DNA of 64,000 nucleotides from Paludibacter jiangxiensis (GTDB lineage: Bacteria; Bacteroidota; Bacteroidia; Bacteroidales; Paludibacteraceae): NCBI RefSeq assembly GCF_001618385.1, contig NZ_BDCR01000001.1, positions 1,116,001 to 1,180,000 of the forward strand. Reading direction: 5' to 3'. Below, one piece after another: positions 35,219 through 44,555 of this stretch. A model generated the notes under the pieces. That model saw nothing but the letters and a program-made list of their open reading frames with translations. It did not search any database and was not told where the DNA came from. Within the stretch, counting starts at the first letter, position 1; each line of letters begins with the position of its first letter. A program made the position numbers and the translations under genes.

Positions 35219-38044
35219 TCAATGCGCTTCCAGCCAGTTTTGTCCGACGCCAACGTCTACTTTCAGAGGAACAGAAAGAGATATGGCGCTTTCCATTTCG
35301 CGGGTTACGATGCTTTTTACAATGTACAATTCATCGTGTACTACGTTGAAGTTCAATTCGTCATGCACTTGCAGGATCATCTTCGAACGGAGCTGTTCTT
35401 CACGGAAGCGACGGCTGATGTTGACCATTGCAATCTTGATAATGTCGGCAGCCGTGCCCTGAATGGGTGCGTTGACAGCATTTCGTTCAGCAAAACCACG
35501 CACGTTGGCGTTGTGAGAGTTGATGTCCGGCAGGTAGCGTTTGCGGTGCAGCAAGGTTTCTACCCAACCGTCTACACGAGCCTTAGCGATGCAATTATCC
35601 ATGTACTCTTTTACTTGCGGGTAAGTGGCAAAATAACCGTCGATCAGCTCTTTGGCTTCACCACGGGGAATGCCCAATCGGTCGGAAAGGCCGAAAACGG
35701 AAATGCCATAAATGATTCCGAAATTCGCGGTCTTGGCTTTACGACGCATGTCGGAAGTTACCTCTTCGAGCGGAAGATGATATATTTTGGCAGCGGTTGC
35801 TGCGTGGATATCCTGCCCCGATTTGAAAGCTTCAATCATATTGGCATCCTGACTCAGGTGAGCCATAATACGAAGTTCGATCTGCGAATAGTCGGCAGAG
35901 AGAAAATAACAATTGGGCTCGGCTATGAAAGCCTTGCGGATTTCCTTGCCCTGTTCGTCGCGAATCGGAATGTTTTGCAGGTTCGGATTGCTGGAACTGA
36001 GGCGCCCGGTAGCAGCTACCGCCTGATTGAAGGAGGTATGAACCTTGCCTGTCTTTGGATTAATCAACGCGGGAAGGGCATCGATGTAGGTACTCAGCAA
36101 TTTTTTCAGTCCCCGGTAGTCCAGAATTTTCTCCACAACAGGGTGTTTTCCCCGCAAGGATTCAAGGATTTCTTCGTTGGTGGAATATTGTCCGGTCTTT
36201 GTCTTCTTGGCTTTTTCAATAATCTTCAGGCGATCGAACAAAACTTCACCCACCTGCTTGGCTGAGCTGATATTGAAATCCATTCCGGCCATGGTATGTA
36301 CCTCCTTTTCGATGTTCAACATCTCATTCGTCAGGATTTCAGACGACTGTTTGAGGGCAACATCATCGAGCAATACACCGTTTTGCTCCATTTCGGCAAG
36401 AACGCGCATCAGAGGCATTTCAATGTCGAAGAGCAAGGATTCCAGTCCGTTTTCTTTTATTTTTGGTTCCAGTCGCTGTTTCAGACGGAAGGTGATGTCG
36501 GCGTCTTCGGCAGCATAATCGGTGATTTTTTCGAGGGGAACCTGACGCATGGTAAGTTGGTTCTTCCCTTTTGAACCTATCAGTTCATCGATATGGATGG
36601 TTTTGTAGGTGAGCATAATCTCTGCCAGATAGTCCATGTTGTGCCGCAATTCGGGCTGCAACAGGTAATGGGCAATCATCGTGTCGAAAAGCGTCCCTTT
36701 GATCTCTACGCCGTAGTTGGCCAGTACCAGCAGGTCGAATTTCATGTTTTGGCCTATCTTTTCAATTTCTTCGTTGGCAAAGAAAGGCTTGAATTCGTCC
36801 ACAATTTGTTGTGCCTGTTGTTGATCTGCCGGTACGGGTACGTAGTATGCTTCGCCTTCCTTCCAGGCAAACGACATGCCCACCAGTTTGGCAGAGAACA
36901 CATCCAGCGAATCGGTTTCCGTATCGAAGCAAACGGAGCTTTGTTGCAAAAGATTTTTTATCAAAGCATAACGTTCTTCTGCGGTGGAAGCAGATCGGTA
37001 CGTATGTGGTGTGGTTGCAATGGTTGCCAGGTGGCTATAAGCCGAAGCTGTTACTTCAATTTCATGTGTTTCCGGATTTATGTCGCCAAAAAGAGATGTT
37101 TGTTGTGTGTCGGCTTTGGGCGTATTTTTACTTGTCGGTGTTTGAGTCGCCGATAAATTTTTACGGGTGAGGAGTGTCCGAAATTCAAGATCAGCATATA
37201 GTGCCGCGAGTTTTTCTTCGTCCGGATTTTCCAGCACCAGCGATTCTTCGTGCAGTTCGATGGGCACATCTATTTTAATGGTTGCCAGAAAACGCGAAAA
37301 CTCGATCTGCTCCTTGTTGTTTTCAACCTTGTCTTTGATTGCTCCTTTCAGTTTATCGGTATTCTGAAGCAGATTTTCAATGCTGCCGAATTCTTTGAGA
37401 AGTTTTACGGCAGTCTTTTCTCCCACACCGGGGCATCCGGGAATATTGTCCGACGCATCACCCATTAAACCAAGCAGGTCGATCACCTGTTCGTGACTGT
37501 CGAGATCGAATTTGGCTTTCACTTCTTCGGGACCCATGGTTTCAAATCCTCCCGAATGTTTGGGGCGGTACATGAAAATATGGTCAGACACCAACTGCCC
37601 GTAATCCTTGTCGGGTGTCATCATAAAGACATCGTAACCGGCTATTTCAGCCTTTTTTGCAAGTGTTCCTATCACGTCGTCGGCTTCGAAACCGGCCACC
37701 TGAAGAACCGGAATGCGGTAGGCCTCGACGATTTCTTTAATGATGGGTACCGCTTTCCGAATGTCTTCCGGCGTTTCTTCCCGTTGTGCTTTGTAGTGTT
37801 CATAGGCTTCGTGGCGGAAAGTAGGACCCGACGGATCGAACACAACGGCGATATGCGTGGGTGTTTCACGTTTCAGCACATCTTCCAGCGTATTGACAAA
37901 ACCAAGGATGGCAGAGGTGTTCAGCCCCTTGGAATTGAAACGCGGATTTTTGATAAAAGCATAATATGCTCTGTATATCAGTGCGTAAGCGTCCAGAAGG
38001 AATAGACGCTTGGGAGTATTGTCGGTTGGTGCTATGTTTTCCAT
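35219..38044 (-). CDS. polA: DNA polymerase I
   Basis: Repair and Okazaki-processing polymerase of 941 aa with all three activities. 5'-nuclease domain about 10-300 (FVNTLEDVL, GFEADDVIGTLA, LMGDASDNIPG). The 3'-5' exonuclease domain has intact Asp/Glu in CFDTETDSLD and a YAAEDAD motif. Polymerase motif A DYSQIELR lies near 718, motif B RRKAKTANFGIIYG, and motif C VHDELN near 898. The proofreading residues are kept, unlike in some Pol I. It converges on rsgA with 27 nt between the stop codons. Confidence 0.97.
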   Translation of the reverse strand: MENIAPTDNTPKRLFLLDAYALIYRAYYAFIKNPRFNSKGLNTSAILGFVNTLEDVLKRETPTHIAVVFDPSGPTFRHEAYEHYKAQREETPEDIRKAVPIIKEIVEAYRIPVLQVAGFEADDVIGTLAKKAEIAGYDVFMMTPDKDYGQLVSDHIFMYRPKHSGGFETMGPEEVKAKFDLDSHEQVIDLLGLMGDASDNIPGCPGVGEKTAVKLLKEFGSIENLLQNTDKLKGAIKDKVENNKEQIEFSRFLATIKIDVPIELHEESLVLENPDEEKLAALYADLEFRTLLTRKNLSATQTPTSKNTPKADTQQTSLFGDINPETHEIEVTASAYSHLATIATTPHTYRSASTAEERYALIKNLLQQSSVCFDTETDSLDVFSAKLVGMSFAWKEGEAYYVPVPADQQQAQQIVDEFKPFFANEEIEKIGQNMKFDLLVLANYGVEIKGTLFDTMIAHYLLQPELRHNMDYLAEIMLTYKTIHIDELIGSKGKNQLTMRQVPLEKITDYAAEDADITFRLKQRLEPKIKENGLESLLFDIEMPLMRVLAEMEQNGVLLDDVALKQSSEILTNEMLNIEKEVHTMAGMDFNISSAKQVGEVLFDRLKIIEKAKKTKTGQYSTNEEILESLRGKHPVVEKILDYRGLKKLLSTYIDALPALINPKTGKVHTSFNQAVAATGRLSSSNPNLQNIPIRDEQGKEIRKAFIAEPNCYFLSADYSQIELRIMAHLSQDANMIEAFKSGQDIHAATAAKIYHLPLEEVTSDMRRKAKTANFGIIYGISVFGLSDRLGIPRGEAKELIDGYFATYPQVKEYMDNCIAKARVDGWVETLLHRKRYLPDINSHNANVRGFAERNAVNAPIQGTAADIIKIAMVNISRRFREEQLRSKMILQVHDELNFNVVHDELYIVKSIVTREMESAISLSVPLKVDVGVGQNWLEAH

Positions 38045-38168
38045 GTGTGGAGTGTAATTTACAATTTACTCATTGACGATTTACGATTGCAATCTGTTGT
38101 TGCAGATTTCATCTTCAAATTTTCACATTAGCTTCGCTGAACGTTGTTTTCCAAATTTTCAAATCTGG

Positions 38169-39182
38169 TTACGGTTTGTATCCCGACTGTTCCAGTATCT
38201 CCTGATAGTTGTTGTTGGCCATCAGCTCGGGGAGCGTTACTTTCGTGTGGCGTTCCATGTATTGCTTGATAACTTGCCATCCGATCCATATGCCTACACG
38301 TCCCGGCGATTCCTGCGAAACGGTCGAGGTAAACGGAGCATCATTCAGATAAGAGGTAGAAAGCATCGGGTCGGTGCTGAAAAGCTGACGATTGTCCATA
38401 ATGTTGAGCCACATCGACTTTTCGTTATCCTTGCACCATTGCATTTGGGCTTTGGTGTAACCCATCAGCACGTCGGGCTGTTCGTTTGGCATCAGCACCG
38501 AAAGCACGAACATTATTTTGCCTCTGGACAAAAGATTATCAAGAAATTTATCGGTATATGGTTGCGGGAATTCAGTCATCAGGAAAGCGGTTACAAAGTC
38601 GGGAGCCACCTTTTCGCGGCGCATGTTATAACGAAGATAATCGTAGACTCCCGCTTTTTGGTAGCCATAGTATTTTTCCCCGAGATAGTTATCAATGCTC
38701 AGCGAAATAATGTTCTCATCGACTACCAGCGATTGGTTGAACATGGATACGTGCAGGTAGAGTTGTGGAATTTTCTTTTCAGGGAAAAAATAGTGAATGC
38801 GTTTGAAGGCATCCGTTGCTTTGTTCTGAATATCAGAGATATCGGCATATTGTCTGAGTGATTCGCGGAATACACCTCTCACGACCGTATCTTTCAGAAA
38901 CATTTTTGCCAGGGTAAGCATTTGGGTATTGTCACCCTTGTTGAGTTGCATGATTTTGCTGAAATAAAGATCAACGTAGGCCGATCCGTATTTTTGAGAA
39001 AGGCTCTCAAGGGCTTCTTTCACGTGAGTAGTGTCCTGTGCATACAAATCCTTATCAAACCGGTGGATAGGAACATTGAGAGAGATTTTATCGACATCTA
39101 CGTCGAACCGTCCATGATGTTTGCACCCGGTAAGCACTAATATTGTGCAAATAACGGGAATCAATAATTTATAACGATGCAT
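38169..39182 (-). CDS. GldB-like lipoprotein
   Basis: 337-aa lipoprotein of the GldB family, essential for gliding in Flavobacterium but conserved in many non-gliding Bacteroidota. Signal peptide and lipobox: KLLIPVICTILVLTGC, with Cys as residue 20. The rest is a soluble domain with no known catalytic motif (HRFDKDLYAQD near the start; GRVGIWIGWQVIKQYM near the end). The neighbours give no sign of a gliding system, so motility should not be inferred. The next gene upstream on the same strand starts 36 nt away. Confidence 0.88.
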   Translation of the reverse strand: MHRYKLLIPVICTILVLTGCKHHGRFDVDVDKISLNVPIHRFDKDLYAQDTTHVKEALESLSQKYGSAYVDLYFSKIMQLNKGDNTQMLTLAKMFLKDTVVRGVFRESLRQYADISDIQNKATDAFKRIHYFFPEKKIPQLYLHVSMFNQSLVVDENIISLSIDNYLGEKYYGYQKAGVYDYLRYNMRREKVAPDFVTAFLMTEFPQPYTDKFLDNLLSRGKIMFVLSVLMPNEQPDVLMGYTKAQMQWCKDNEKSMWLNIMDNRQLFSTDPMLSTSYLNDAPFTSTVSQESPGRVGIWIGWQVIKQYMERHTKVTLPELMANNNYQEILEQSGYKP

Positions 39183-39218
39183 GATAAAGTGAACTTTTAA
39201 TCGGTTAAGTGTTTGTTT

Positions 39219-40313
39219 TTATGGGAGTGCCACTTCCGCGATAACAGGGTAGTGGTCTGAATATTTTACATGAGCCACTCGTGATGAGATAGGGTGAAAT
39301 GAAGGATCCACCATAATGTAATCGATACGAAAAGGAAACAGCTTGTGGCTGTAGGTGTTGCCGTATCCCGTCCCCACTGAGGCATATGTGTCAATCAGAT
39401 CTTTCTTTATTTTAGTATAGGTGTATGATACCGGAACGTCATTGAAATCACCGCAAACAACAACAGGGAAGGGCGATTCAGCGATTGTTTTTGCTACAAT
39501 ATCGGCTTGTCTTGCCCGAACGTTATAGGCTTCGTTCATTTTGGAGGAGAACTTTAAAATCACATCGCGGAACAGGTGGGAGTTGAAGTCTCCCACAAGA
39601 TCTTCATAGTGCTTACGTTCGTCCATCGTAAATTTATACGACTCCATGTGGTGGTTGAAAATTCGTATCGTCTTCGAGTTCACCGTTATGTCTGCATAAA
39701 TTGTCATGTAGTAACCTTTCGAAAACTGGCAAATTCCTTTGTAATCAATGGGGTATTTTGAAAAGATGGCAAGTCCTTCTCCAAAAGTCTCTTCCGAAAC
39801 AGAATAATGAATAAAATGATAAGGGTATTTATGGAGCCCTTTCAGTACATTTTTTTCGGTGGTTTTTCCTGATTTGTTGTAAACATAAAACTCCTGGAAG
39901 CAAACAACATCGGGATTTTTTCGGTTTACAAAACTAAGCAGACTGTCCATCGTACTTTTTTTGGAAGCAGAGAACTGGCGGAAAGCATCAATATTGTAGG
40001 TCATTACCTTCAGTCTGGAGGCTTCTTCATTTACCGAAGGCCTTATCAGGTGAATCGGAAAAGTGTTGCAGATGTTGTTGATACAAAGAAAACTGGCAAT
40101 TAAAGAGATGAAAAGGGCTTTCCACTTTCTGCAAAACAACCAAAAGAGCATGAAAGCAAAGTTAACAGCCAGAATAAAAGGGAAAAAGAGTCCGAAGTAG
40201 GCGAACACCAACCAGTGAGCGGGACTCACCATGGTAGTCAGCTTGCCCAGCAGCATGGCGGCGGCAGCAATGACGTTAAGCGTAACAAGTAATATTTTGA
40301 TGCTTTGTCTCAT
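39219..40313 (-). CDS. Membrane-anchored endonuclease/exonuclease/phosphatase family protein
   Basis: 364 aa. Three membrane segments in the first 95 residues (ILLVTLNVIAAAAMLLG, WLVFAYFGLFFPFILAVN, ALFISLIASFLCINNIC) are followed by an EEP-fold domain that should lie outside the cytoplasm. Metal and catalytic residues are visible in MTYNIDAF, VCFQEF, NHHMESYK, CGDFNDVP and YSDHYPV. The substrate may be a phospholipid, nucleic acid or phosphorylated sugar; it cannot be told from sequence. Probably co-transcribed with the GldB-like gene. Confidence 0.88.
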   Translation of the reverse strand: MRQSIKILLVTLNVIAAAAMLLGKLTTMVSPAHWLVFAYFGLFFPFILAVNFAFMLFWLFCRKWKALFISLIASFLCINNICNTFPIHLIRPSVNEEASRLKVMTYNIDAFRQFSASKKSTMDSLLSFVNRKNPDVVCFQEFYVYNKSGKTTEKNVLKGLHKYPYHFIHYSVSEETFGEGLAIFSKYPIDYKGICQFSKGYYMTIYADITVNSKTIRIFNHHMESYKFTMDERKHYEDLVGDFNSHLFRDVILKFSSKMNEAYNVRARQADIVAKTIAESPFPVVVCGDFNDVPVSYTYTKIKKDLIDTYASVGTGYGNTYSHKLFPFRIDYIMVDPSFHPISSRVAHVKYSDHYPVIAEVALP

Positions 40314-40422
40314 GAAATCGGCAATTGCTCAAACGTGGAATTATTGAAGTAGGATAATCCGAAATTTAATTAATAACTAACCTTTTATCCCTACATCCTC
40401 AATTTCCTACATCTTCAAATTG

Positions 40423-41301
40423 TTATTTGTTACTGCGGTCGAATAGCGTCTTCTTTTCGTCACCGGAAAGGCTGCTGTATCCCGAACGCTTTATTTTATC
40501 GAGAATACGGTTCAATTCAGCATCGTTATCCCGTTTTTCCGTCCGGTATTCTTTATCGGTTTTGGGGCGGGTGCCTGTTACTTTGAATTTGCGCGGTTTC
40601 CGTTCGAACAGAGAAATTATTCTGTCAATAAAAAGATTGAACTGTCGTGTAATATCTTTGCCGGCTCTCATTCTTTTTGCAAACCAAAAACCGAGCAATG
40701 CGCCTCCTATGTGAGCCAGTTCTCCACCGGCATTATTTCCAGTAACACTCAGTAAACTAATAAGAAAAGTGACTATGGCGATGTATTTCAGCTTTATTCT
40801 ACCCAGTAGAAACAAAGATACAACGTAATCAGGAGAATATGTAGCCACAGCAACGATAATTGCCATAATAGAAGCGGAGGCTCCCAATAAAAGAGTACTG
40901 TCCTTTACCAGAGTAAAATACGGGAACAAATTGAATGCTGCTATGTACACAACAGCGCCGGCAATTCCTCCGAAGATATAAACTCCAAACAACTGTTTGG
41001 GCGAAAAACACAAAAGAAACAGCTGGCCAAATCCGAACAGACACAGCATATTAAATAGGATATGCAGGATATCCGTATGCAAAAACATGTAGGTGATGAC
41101 TGTCCAGGGGCGAATGGCCAGCGCATTCAGGTTTGACGGCAATTCGAGAAACGATAGCCATACTGGTGCTTCAACCGCGCACAATTTTAATATGATAAGA
41201 GCCAGTTGGACGACAATGAAAGTGCCAACATTGACGTAAATCAGCTTTTTTAGCATGGTAGCTTGCTGAAATGAACGGTTAAAATCGTTTATCAGTGACA
41301 T
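40423..41301 (-). CDS. Rhomboid intramembrane serine protease with cytoplasmic C-terminal tail
   Basis: 292 aa. Six membrane segments in residues 20-215. Catalytic Ser lies in LLGASASIMAI (family GxS motif), catalytic His in LAHIGGALLGF. The last 70 residues are hydrophilic and basic, with a conserved-looking DKIKRSGYSSLSGDEKKTLF end typical of Bacteroidota rhomboids. It lies 2 nt downstream of a second rhomboid gene. Substrates unknown. Confidence 0.92.
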   Translation of the reverse strand: MSLINDFNRSFQQATMLKKLIYVNVGTFIVVQLALIILKLCAVEAPVWLSFLELPSNLNALAIRPWTVITYMFLHTDILHILFNMLCLFGFGQLFLLCFSPKQLFGVYIFGGIAGAVVYIAAFNLFPYFTLVKDSTLLLGASASIMAIIVAVATYSPDYVVSLFLLGRIKLKYIAIVTFLISLLSVTGNNAGGELAHIGGALLGFWFAKRMRAGKDITRQFNLFIDRIISLFERKPRKFKVTGTRPKTDKEYRTEKRDNDAELNRILDKIKRSGYSSLSGDEKKTLFDRSNK

Positions 41302-41303
41302 GG

Positions 41304-41987
41304 TTAGAAAAAGTTATTCCTGTTTCGTGCCGACCGTTTCCACACCAGAATCAGTATCAGGCCAAATAAGGCACCTCCCAAGTGGGCAAAGTGAGCAACA
41401 TTATCGCCTGAAAAACTGGCAACGCCCATAAATAGTTCAATAAGAGCATATACGGGAACAAAATACTTTGCTTTGATGGGTATAGGCAGAAAGAGCAGCA
41501 TCATTTTTGCATCGGGAAATACCATTGCAAAAGCCAGAAGGATACCGAAAATAGCTCCGGAAGCTCCTACCGTTAACGGTTCAATGCCGCCAAAAGTAAT
41601 ATTGGTAGCAAAACTACCGATTTGAGGGTAAATGCTGAGACTCCACATTACTTCCTGGGTGAGTGCCGCACCTATTCCTGTAAAAATGTAAAAAAACAAA
41701 AAACGCTTGCTACCCCAAACCTGTTCCAATACCGGACCGAACATGAACAGACCGAACATGTTAAAAAAGATGTGATCGAACGAAGCATGCTGGAACATAT
41801 ACGTGAGTAATTGATAGGCATGAAAATCTTTCGATTGCCAGTAATGCAGCCCCAATGCCGTGTTTACATCGATATTTGCAGCTCCCGGAAGTACTACGCT
41901 GGCAAGCCAAAATAAGAAATTTATAACCAGTAAGTTGAGAATTACCGGTGGAAATGAAGGCGAAATGGACGATTTATAGTCTGTCAT
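41304..41987 (-). CDS. Rhomboid intramembrane serine protease
   Basis: 227 aa, six membrane segments. Catalytic Ser in TVGASGAIFGIL and His in FAHLGGALFGL. It lacks the C-terminal tail of its neighbour. The pair share domain layout but differ at the sequence level outside the catalytic motifs, so they are old paralogues rather than a recent duplication. First gene of the tandem. Confidence 0.93.
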   Translation of the reverse strand: MTDYKSSISPSFPPVILNLLVINFLFWLASVVLPGAANIDVNTALGLHYWQSKDFHAYQLLTYMFQHASFDHIFFNMFGLFMFGPVLEQVWGSKRFLFFYIFTGIGAALTQEVMWSLSIYPQIGSFATNITFGGIEPLTVGASGAIFGILLAFAMVFPDAKMMLLFLPIPIKAKYFVPVYALIELFMGVASFSGDNVAHFAHLGGALFGLILILVWKRSARNRNNFF

Positions 41988-42092
41988 AATAGAAAATTTG
42001 GAACAAAAATAGAGAAAAATGAGCCCTTTTTATGCTTTTAAACATGTTTTTTGGATAAACTCAATCTTTTTTTGTAAAAAAAAGGTTGTTGA

Positions 42093-42123
42093 GTTGTTTT
42101 GTTAAGGGAATGTTTTATCTTTG
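42093..42123 (+). promoter_or_regulatory. Promoter of the HU gene
   Basis: TATCTTTG at 42116-42123 is a perfect -7 box; GTTG at 42093-42096, 19 nt upstream, is one base off TTTG. The start codon is at 42179, so the leader is about 50 nt. Confidence 0.65.
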
Positions 42124-42178
42124 CAAACAATATTTGGGATTTGACCCGCTGTTTTCTAACCATTTTAAAACTACAAGT

Positions 42179-42451
42179 ATGAATAAAGGTGAATTAGTTA
42201 ATGCTATTGCTGCTGAAGCCGGCTTAACAAAAGCTGATGCTAAAAAAGCATTGGATGCAACTGTTGGCGCTATTACCGCTGCTTTAAAAGGTGGTGACAA
42301 AGTTAGCCTGGTAGGTTTTGGAACTTTCTCTATTGTTCAAAAGGAAGCTCGCAAGGGAATCAATCCTGCTACTAAAAAACCTATTGACATTGCAGCTAAA
42401 AAAGTTGCTAAATTCAAAGCCGGTGCTGAATTGGCTGAAGCAGTTCAATAG
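42179..42451 (+). CDS. HU family DNA-binding protein
   Basis: 90-aa histone-like nucleoid protein that bends DNA as a dimer. Residues match HU: MNKGELVNAIAAEAGL at the start, GFGTFSIVQKEARKGINPATKKPI for the DNA-binding arm, KVAKFKAGAELAEAV at the end. ATG 42179 is chosen; an in-frame upstream ATG at 42086 would place the promoter inside the gene and add 31 unrelated residues. Confidence 0.96.
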   Translation: MNKGELVNAIAAEAGLTKADAKKALDATVGAITAALKGGDKVSLVGFGTFSIVQKEARKGINPATKKPIDIAAKKVAKFKAGAELAEAVQ

Positions 42452-42474
42452 TCTTTACCGAAAACTTACAATAG

Positions 42475-42512
42475 AGGCTGGCCGATATGTATCGGACAGC
42501 CTTTATTTTTTT
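42475..42512 (+). terminator. Terminator after the HU gene
   Basis: Stem AGGCTG/CAGCCT with inner CCGAT/ATCGG and loop ATGT, one internal mismatch, is followed by TTATTTTTTT. It lies 24 nt past the HU stop and also separates HU from convergent trkA. Confidence 0.9.
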
Positions 42513-42551
42513 CAGTTACCTGCTTTATTCAACAAGTAAAAATGGTATCAT

Positions 42552-43886
42552 TTAGTGAAAGAACGCATCCAGTTTTCGCACTGAATCACTCATGCAGAAC
42601 ACGATAACGTGGTCATTCGCCTGAATGGTGGTATTTCCGTTCACGGTAATCCCTTTGCCGTCGCGGATAAGACCGCCTATATTCACATTATTGGGTAAAT
42701 CAAGATCTTTTACGCTGCTCTGAGTCACTTTAGAGCCCTCTTTAACAACAAATTCCATAACGACAGCTTCCACGTTCGTCAGGCATTTCACATTAGAAAT
42801 GTTAGCATTCAGTGTCAGTTGGTATATGTGACTAGCCGTGAGCAACTTTTTGTTGAGAATAGCGCCAATGTCCAGACTTTCAGACATAGGAATGTATTCA
42901 ATATTCTCAATTTCCGCAATCGTTTTTTTGATACCGAAACGTTTCGCAACCGAACAAGCCAGAATATTTGTCTCCGAATTGTCGGTTAGTGCGACAAAGG
43001 CATCCATATCTTCAATGTCTTCTTCCTTCAGTAGTTCGACATCGCGGCCATCACCGTTGATTACCAATATGTTGTTGAGCCTTTCGCCGAGCGCGTGGCT
43101 TTTGTCTTTGTCAATTTCTATGAGTTTCACACGCATGTGATCCGGCAGTTGGGCTGCTGTACATTCAGCGATGCGGCTTCCTCCCATTATCATGATGTTC
43201 TGAACTTCATATTCCACCTTCCCTGCCTGTTTGCGCACAAAATCGAGTTCTTCGGGCGAGGTGATGAAGTACACCAAATCGTTAGGCAGAACCTGATCGC
43301 TACCTTTCGGGATAATAGTTTGCTCCGGGCGTTTGATAGCAACCACGCGGTAGTGGGCATGATCAAAATATCCGGAAGAAAACTGTTTGTTAACAATTTC
43401 GGCATTAGAGCGCACCTTGATTCCAACCAGTAACATTGCTCCGTTTTCAAAAGCCATATATTCGCGAAGCCAGGTTGCTTTCAGAGCGTTAATAATCTCT
43501 GCGGCAGCCAGATGCTCGGGGTAAATCATAGAGCTGATTCCGAGTTTATGGAAAAAATCTTTGTTTTCCGGCAGCAAATATTCGCTGTTGTCGATACGTG
43601 ACAATGTCTTTTTTGCACCCAGTTCGGAGGCTAATACGCAAGCCGTTATATTTTCTGTCTCAGAAGGAGTAACAGCAACAAAAAGATCCGCGTTTTCTAC
43701 TCCGCTTTCTTTCAAACTGGCAATTGAAATGGCTTTCCCCGCTACGGTTTTAATATTTAATGCGGTTTTAAGTTGCTTCAGTTTTGCTTCATTGGCATCC
43801 AGTACCGTTATGTCCTGACTCTCTTGCGAGAGAATCTTGGAGAGATGGGAGCCGGTTTCTCCAGCCCCTGCAATGACTATTTTCAT
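42552..43886 (-). CDS. trkA: Trk potassium uptake regulatory protein TrkA
   Basis: 444-aa cytoplasmic ring-forming protein that gates the K+ channel TrkH/TrkG in response to nucleotides. It is a tandem of two RCK modules: the first NAD(H)-binding motif is IVIAGAGETGSHLSKIL at 3-19, the second IMIMGGSRIAECTAAQL near 231-247. Each is followed by a TrkA-C domain. The channel gene trkH is not adjacent. Transcribed alone from a promoter inside the end of gmhB. Confidence 0.95.
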   Translation of the reverse strand: MKIVIAGAGETGSHLSKILSQESQDITVLDANEAKLKQLKTALNIKTVAGKAISIASLKESGVENADLFVAVTPSETENITACVLASELGAKKTLSRIDNSEYLLPENKDFFHKLGISSMIYPEHLAAAEIINALKATWLREYMAFENGAMLLVGIKVRSNAEIVNKQFSSGYFDHAHYRVVAIKRPEQTIIPKGSDQVLPNDLVYFITSPEELDFVRKQAGKVEYEVQNIMIMGGSRIAECTAAQLPDHMRVKLIEIDKDKSHALGERLNNILVINGDGRDVELLKEEDIEDMDAFVALTDNSETNILACSVAKRFGIKKTIAEIENIEYIPMSESLDIGAILNKKLLTASHIYQLTLNANISNVKCLTNVEAVVMEFVVKEGSKVTQSSVKDLDLPNNVNIGGLIRDGKGITVNGNTTIQANDHVIVFCMSDSVRKLDAFFH

Positions 43887-43998
43887 AGTGTAATTTGGTT
43901 TGAATGTCGGAGTTTACATCTAAGCATTTTTCCCTTTCAACGAGAGATATGGAAAATGTAGCGCCGAATCAATGGTTATTTTGGTTAGGTATTAATTG

Positions 43999-44030
43999 CA
44001 AAGTTACTCATTTTCCACGCTTAATGCAAA
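43999..44030 (-). promoter_or_regulatory. Promoter of trkA, overlapping the 3' end of gmhB
   Basis: On the minus strand TTTG (complement of 44027-44030) and TAACTTTG (complement of 43999-44006) are 20 nt apart, an exact consensus match. The -33 box and spacer fall within the last codons of gmhB. The trkA start is about 110 nt downstream. Confidence 0.7.
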
Positions 44031-44555
44031 ATCGAAGAGCGATGCATATTCGAAATCGGCAAGTGTAGCGTAAGCAGGACTTTCTTTTTTAATTAGCACA
44101 GTGGTCATGCCCAGTCGGTTGCCAAATTCGATATCGCTTTCACTATCGCCAACCATGATGCTCTGCGAGAAATCTATTTCCGGGAAATCCTGTTTTGCCT
44201 GCAAAGCCATGCCTCCGTTGGGTTTCCGGCAGGGATGATCCTCGTGATGTGCTGTGCAGTAATAGATCGCGTCGATGCGCCCACCTTTTTCTTTAATCCC
44301 GGATAACATGAATTCGTGAATTGCATGCAGCGTCTGTTCGTTCAGCTTGCCTTTGCTCACACCCCTTTGGTTGGTAACGATCACGATGCGATTGAATCGT
44401 TTGGAAAGTATAGCCAACGCTTCGGACACTCCCGGCAGAAATTCTAACTCGTCTATGTTTTTTACATAATCATTCGGTCGGTGAACATTGATTACACCAT
44501 CACGGTCTAGAAACAGGAATTGCTTCTCTTTTAATTTATTGCTGGTATTTCCCAT
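44004..44555 (-). CDS. gmhB: D-glycero-D-manno-heptose bisphosphate phosphatase (HAD family)
   Basis: 183-aa HAD-IIIA phosphatase that removes the C7 phosphate of D-glycero-D-manno-heptose 1,7-bisphosphate. Catalytic D17 and D19 are in FLDRDGVINV. Motif II lies in IVIVTNQRGVSKG, the zinc-loop cysteines and histidines in CTAHHEDHPCRKP, and motif IV in MVGDSESDIEFG. The start overlaps the end of hddC by 25 nt, which points to translational coupling. Last gene of the heptose set. Confidence 0.92.
   Translation of the reverse strand: MGNTSNKLKEKQFLFLDRDGVINVHRPNDYVKNIDELEFLPGVSEALAILSKRFNRIVIVTNQRGVSKGKLNEQTLHAIHEFMLSGIKEKGGRIDAIYYCTAHHEDHPCRKPNGGMALQAKQDFPEIDFSQSIMVGDSESDIEFGNRLGMTTVLIKKESPAYATLADFEYASLFDFALSVENE

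Noticed and set aside
35222..36265. Open frame of 347 aa on the plus strand inside polA
   Set aside because: It is antisense to the conserved polymerase domain and has no family signature.
38169..39182. Evidence for gliding motility from the GldB-like gene
   Set aside because: GldB homologues occur in many non-gliding Bacteroidota and no other gld or spr gene is in the window.
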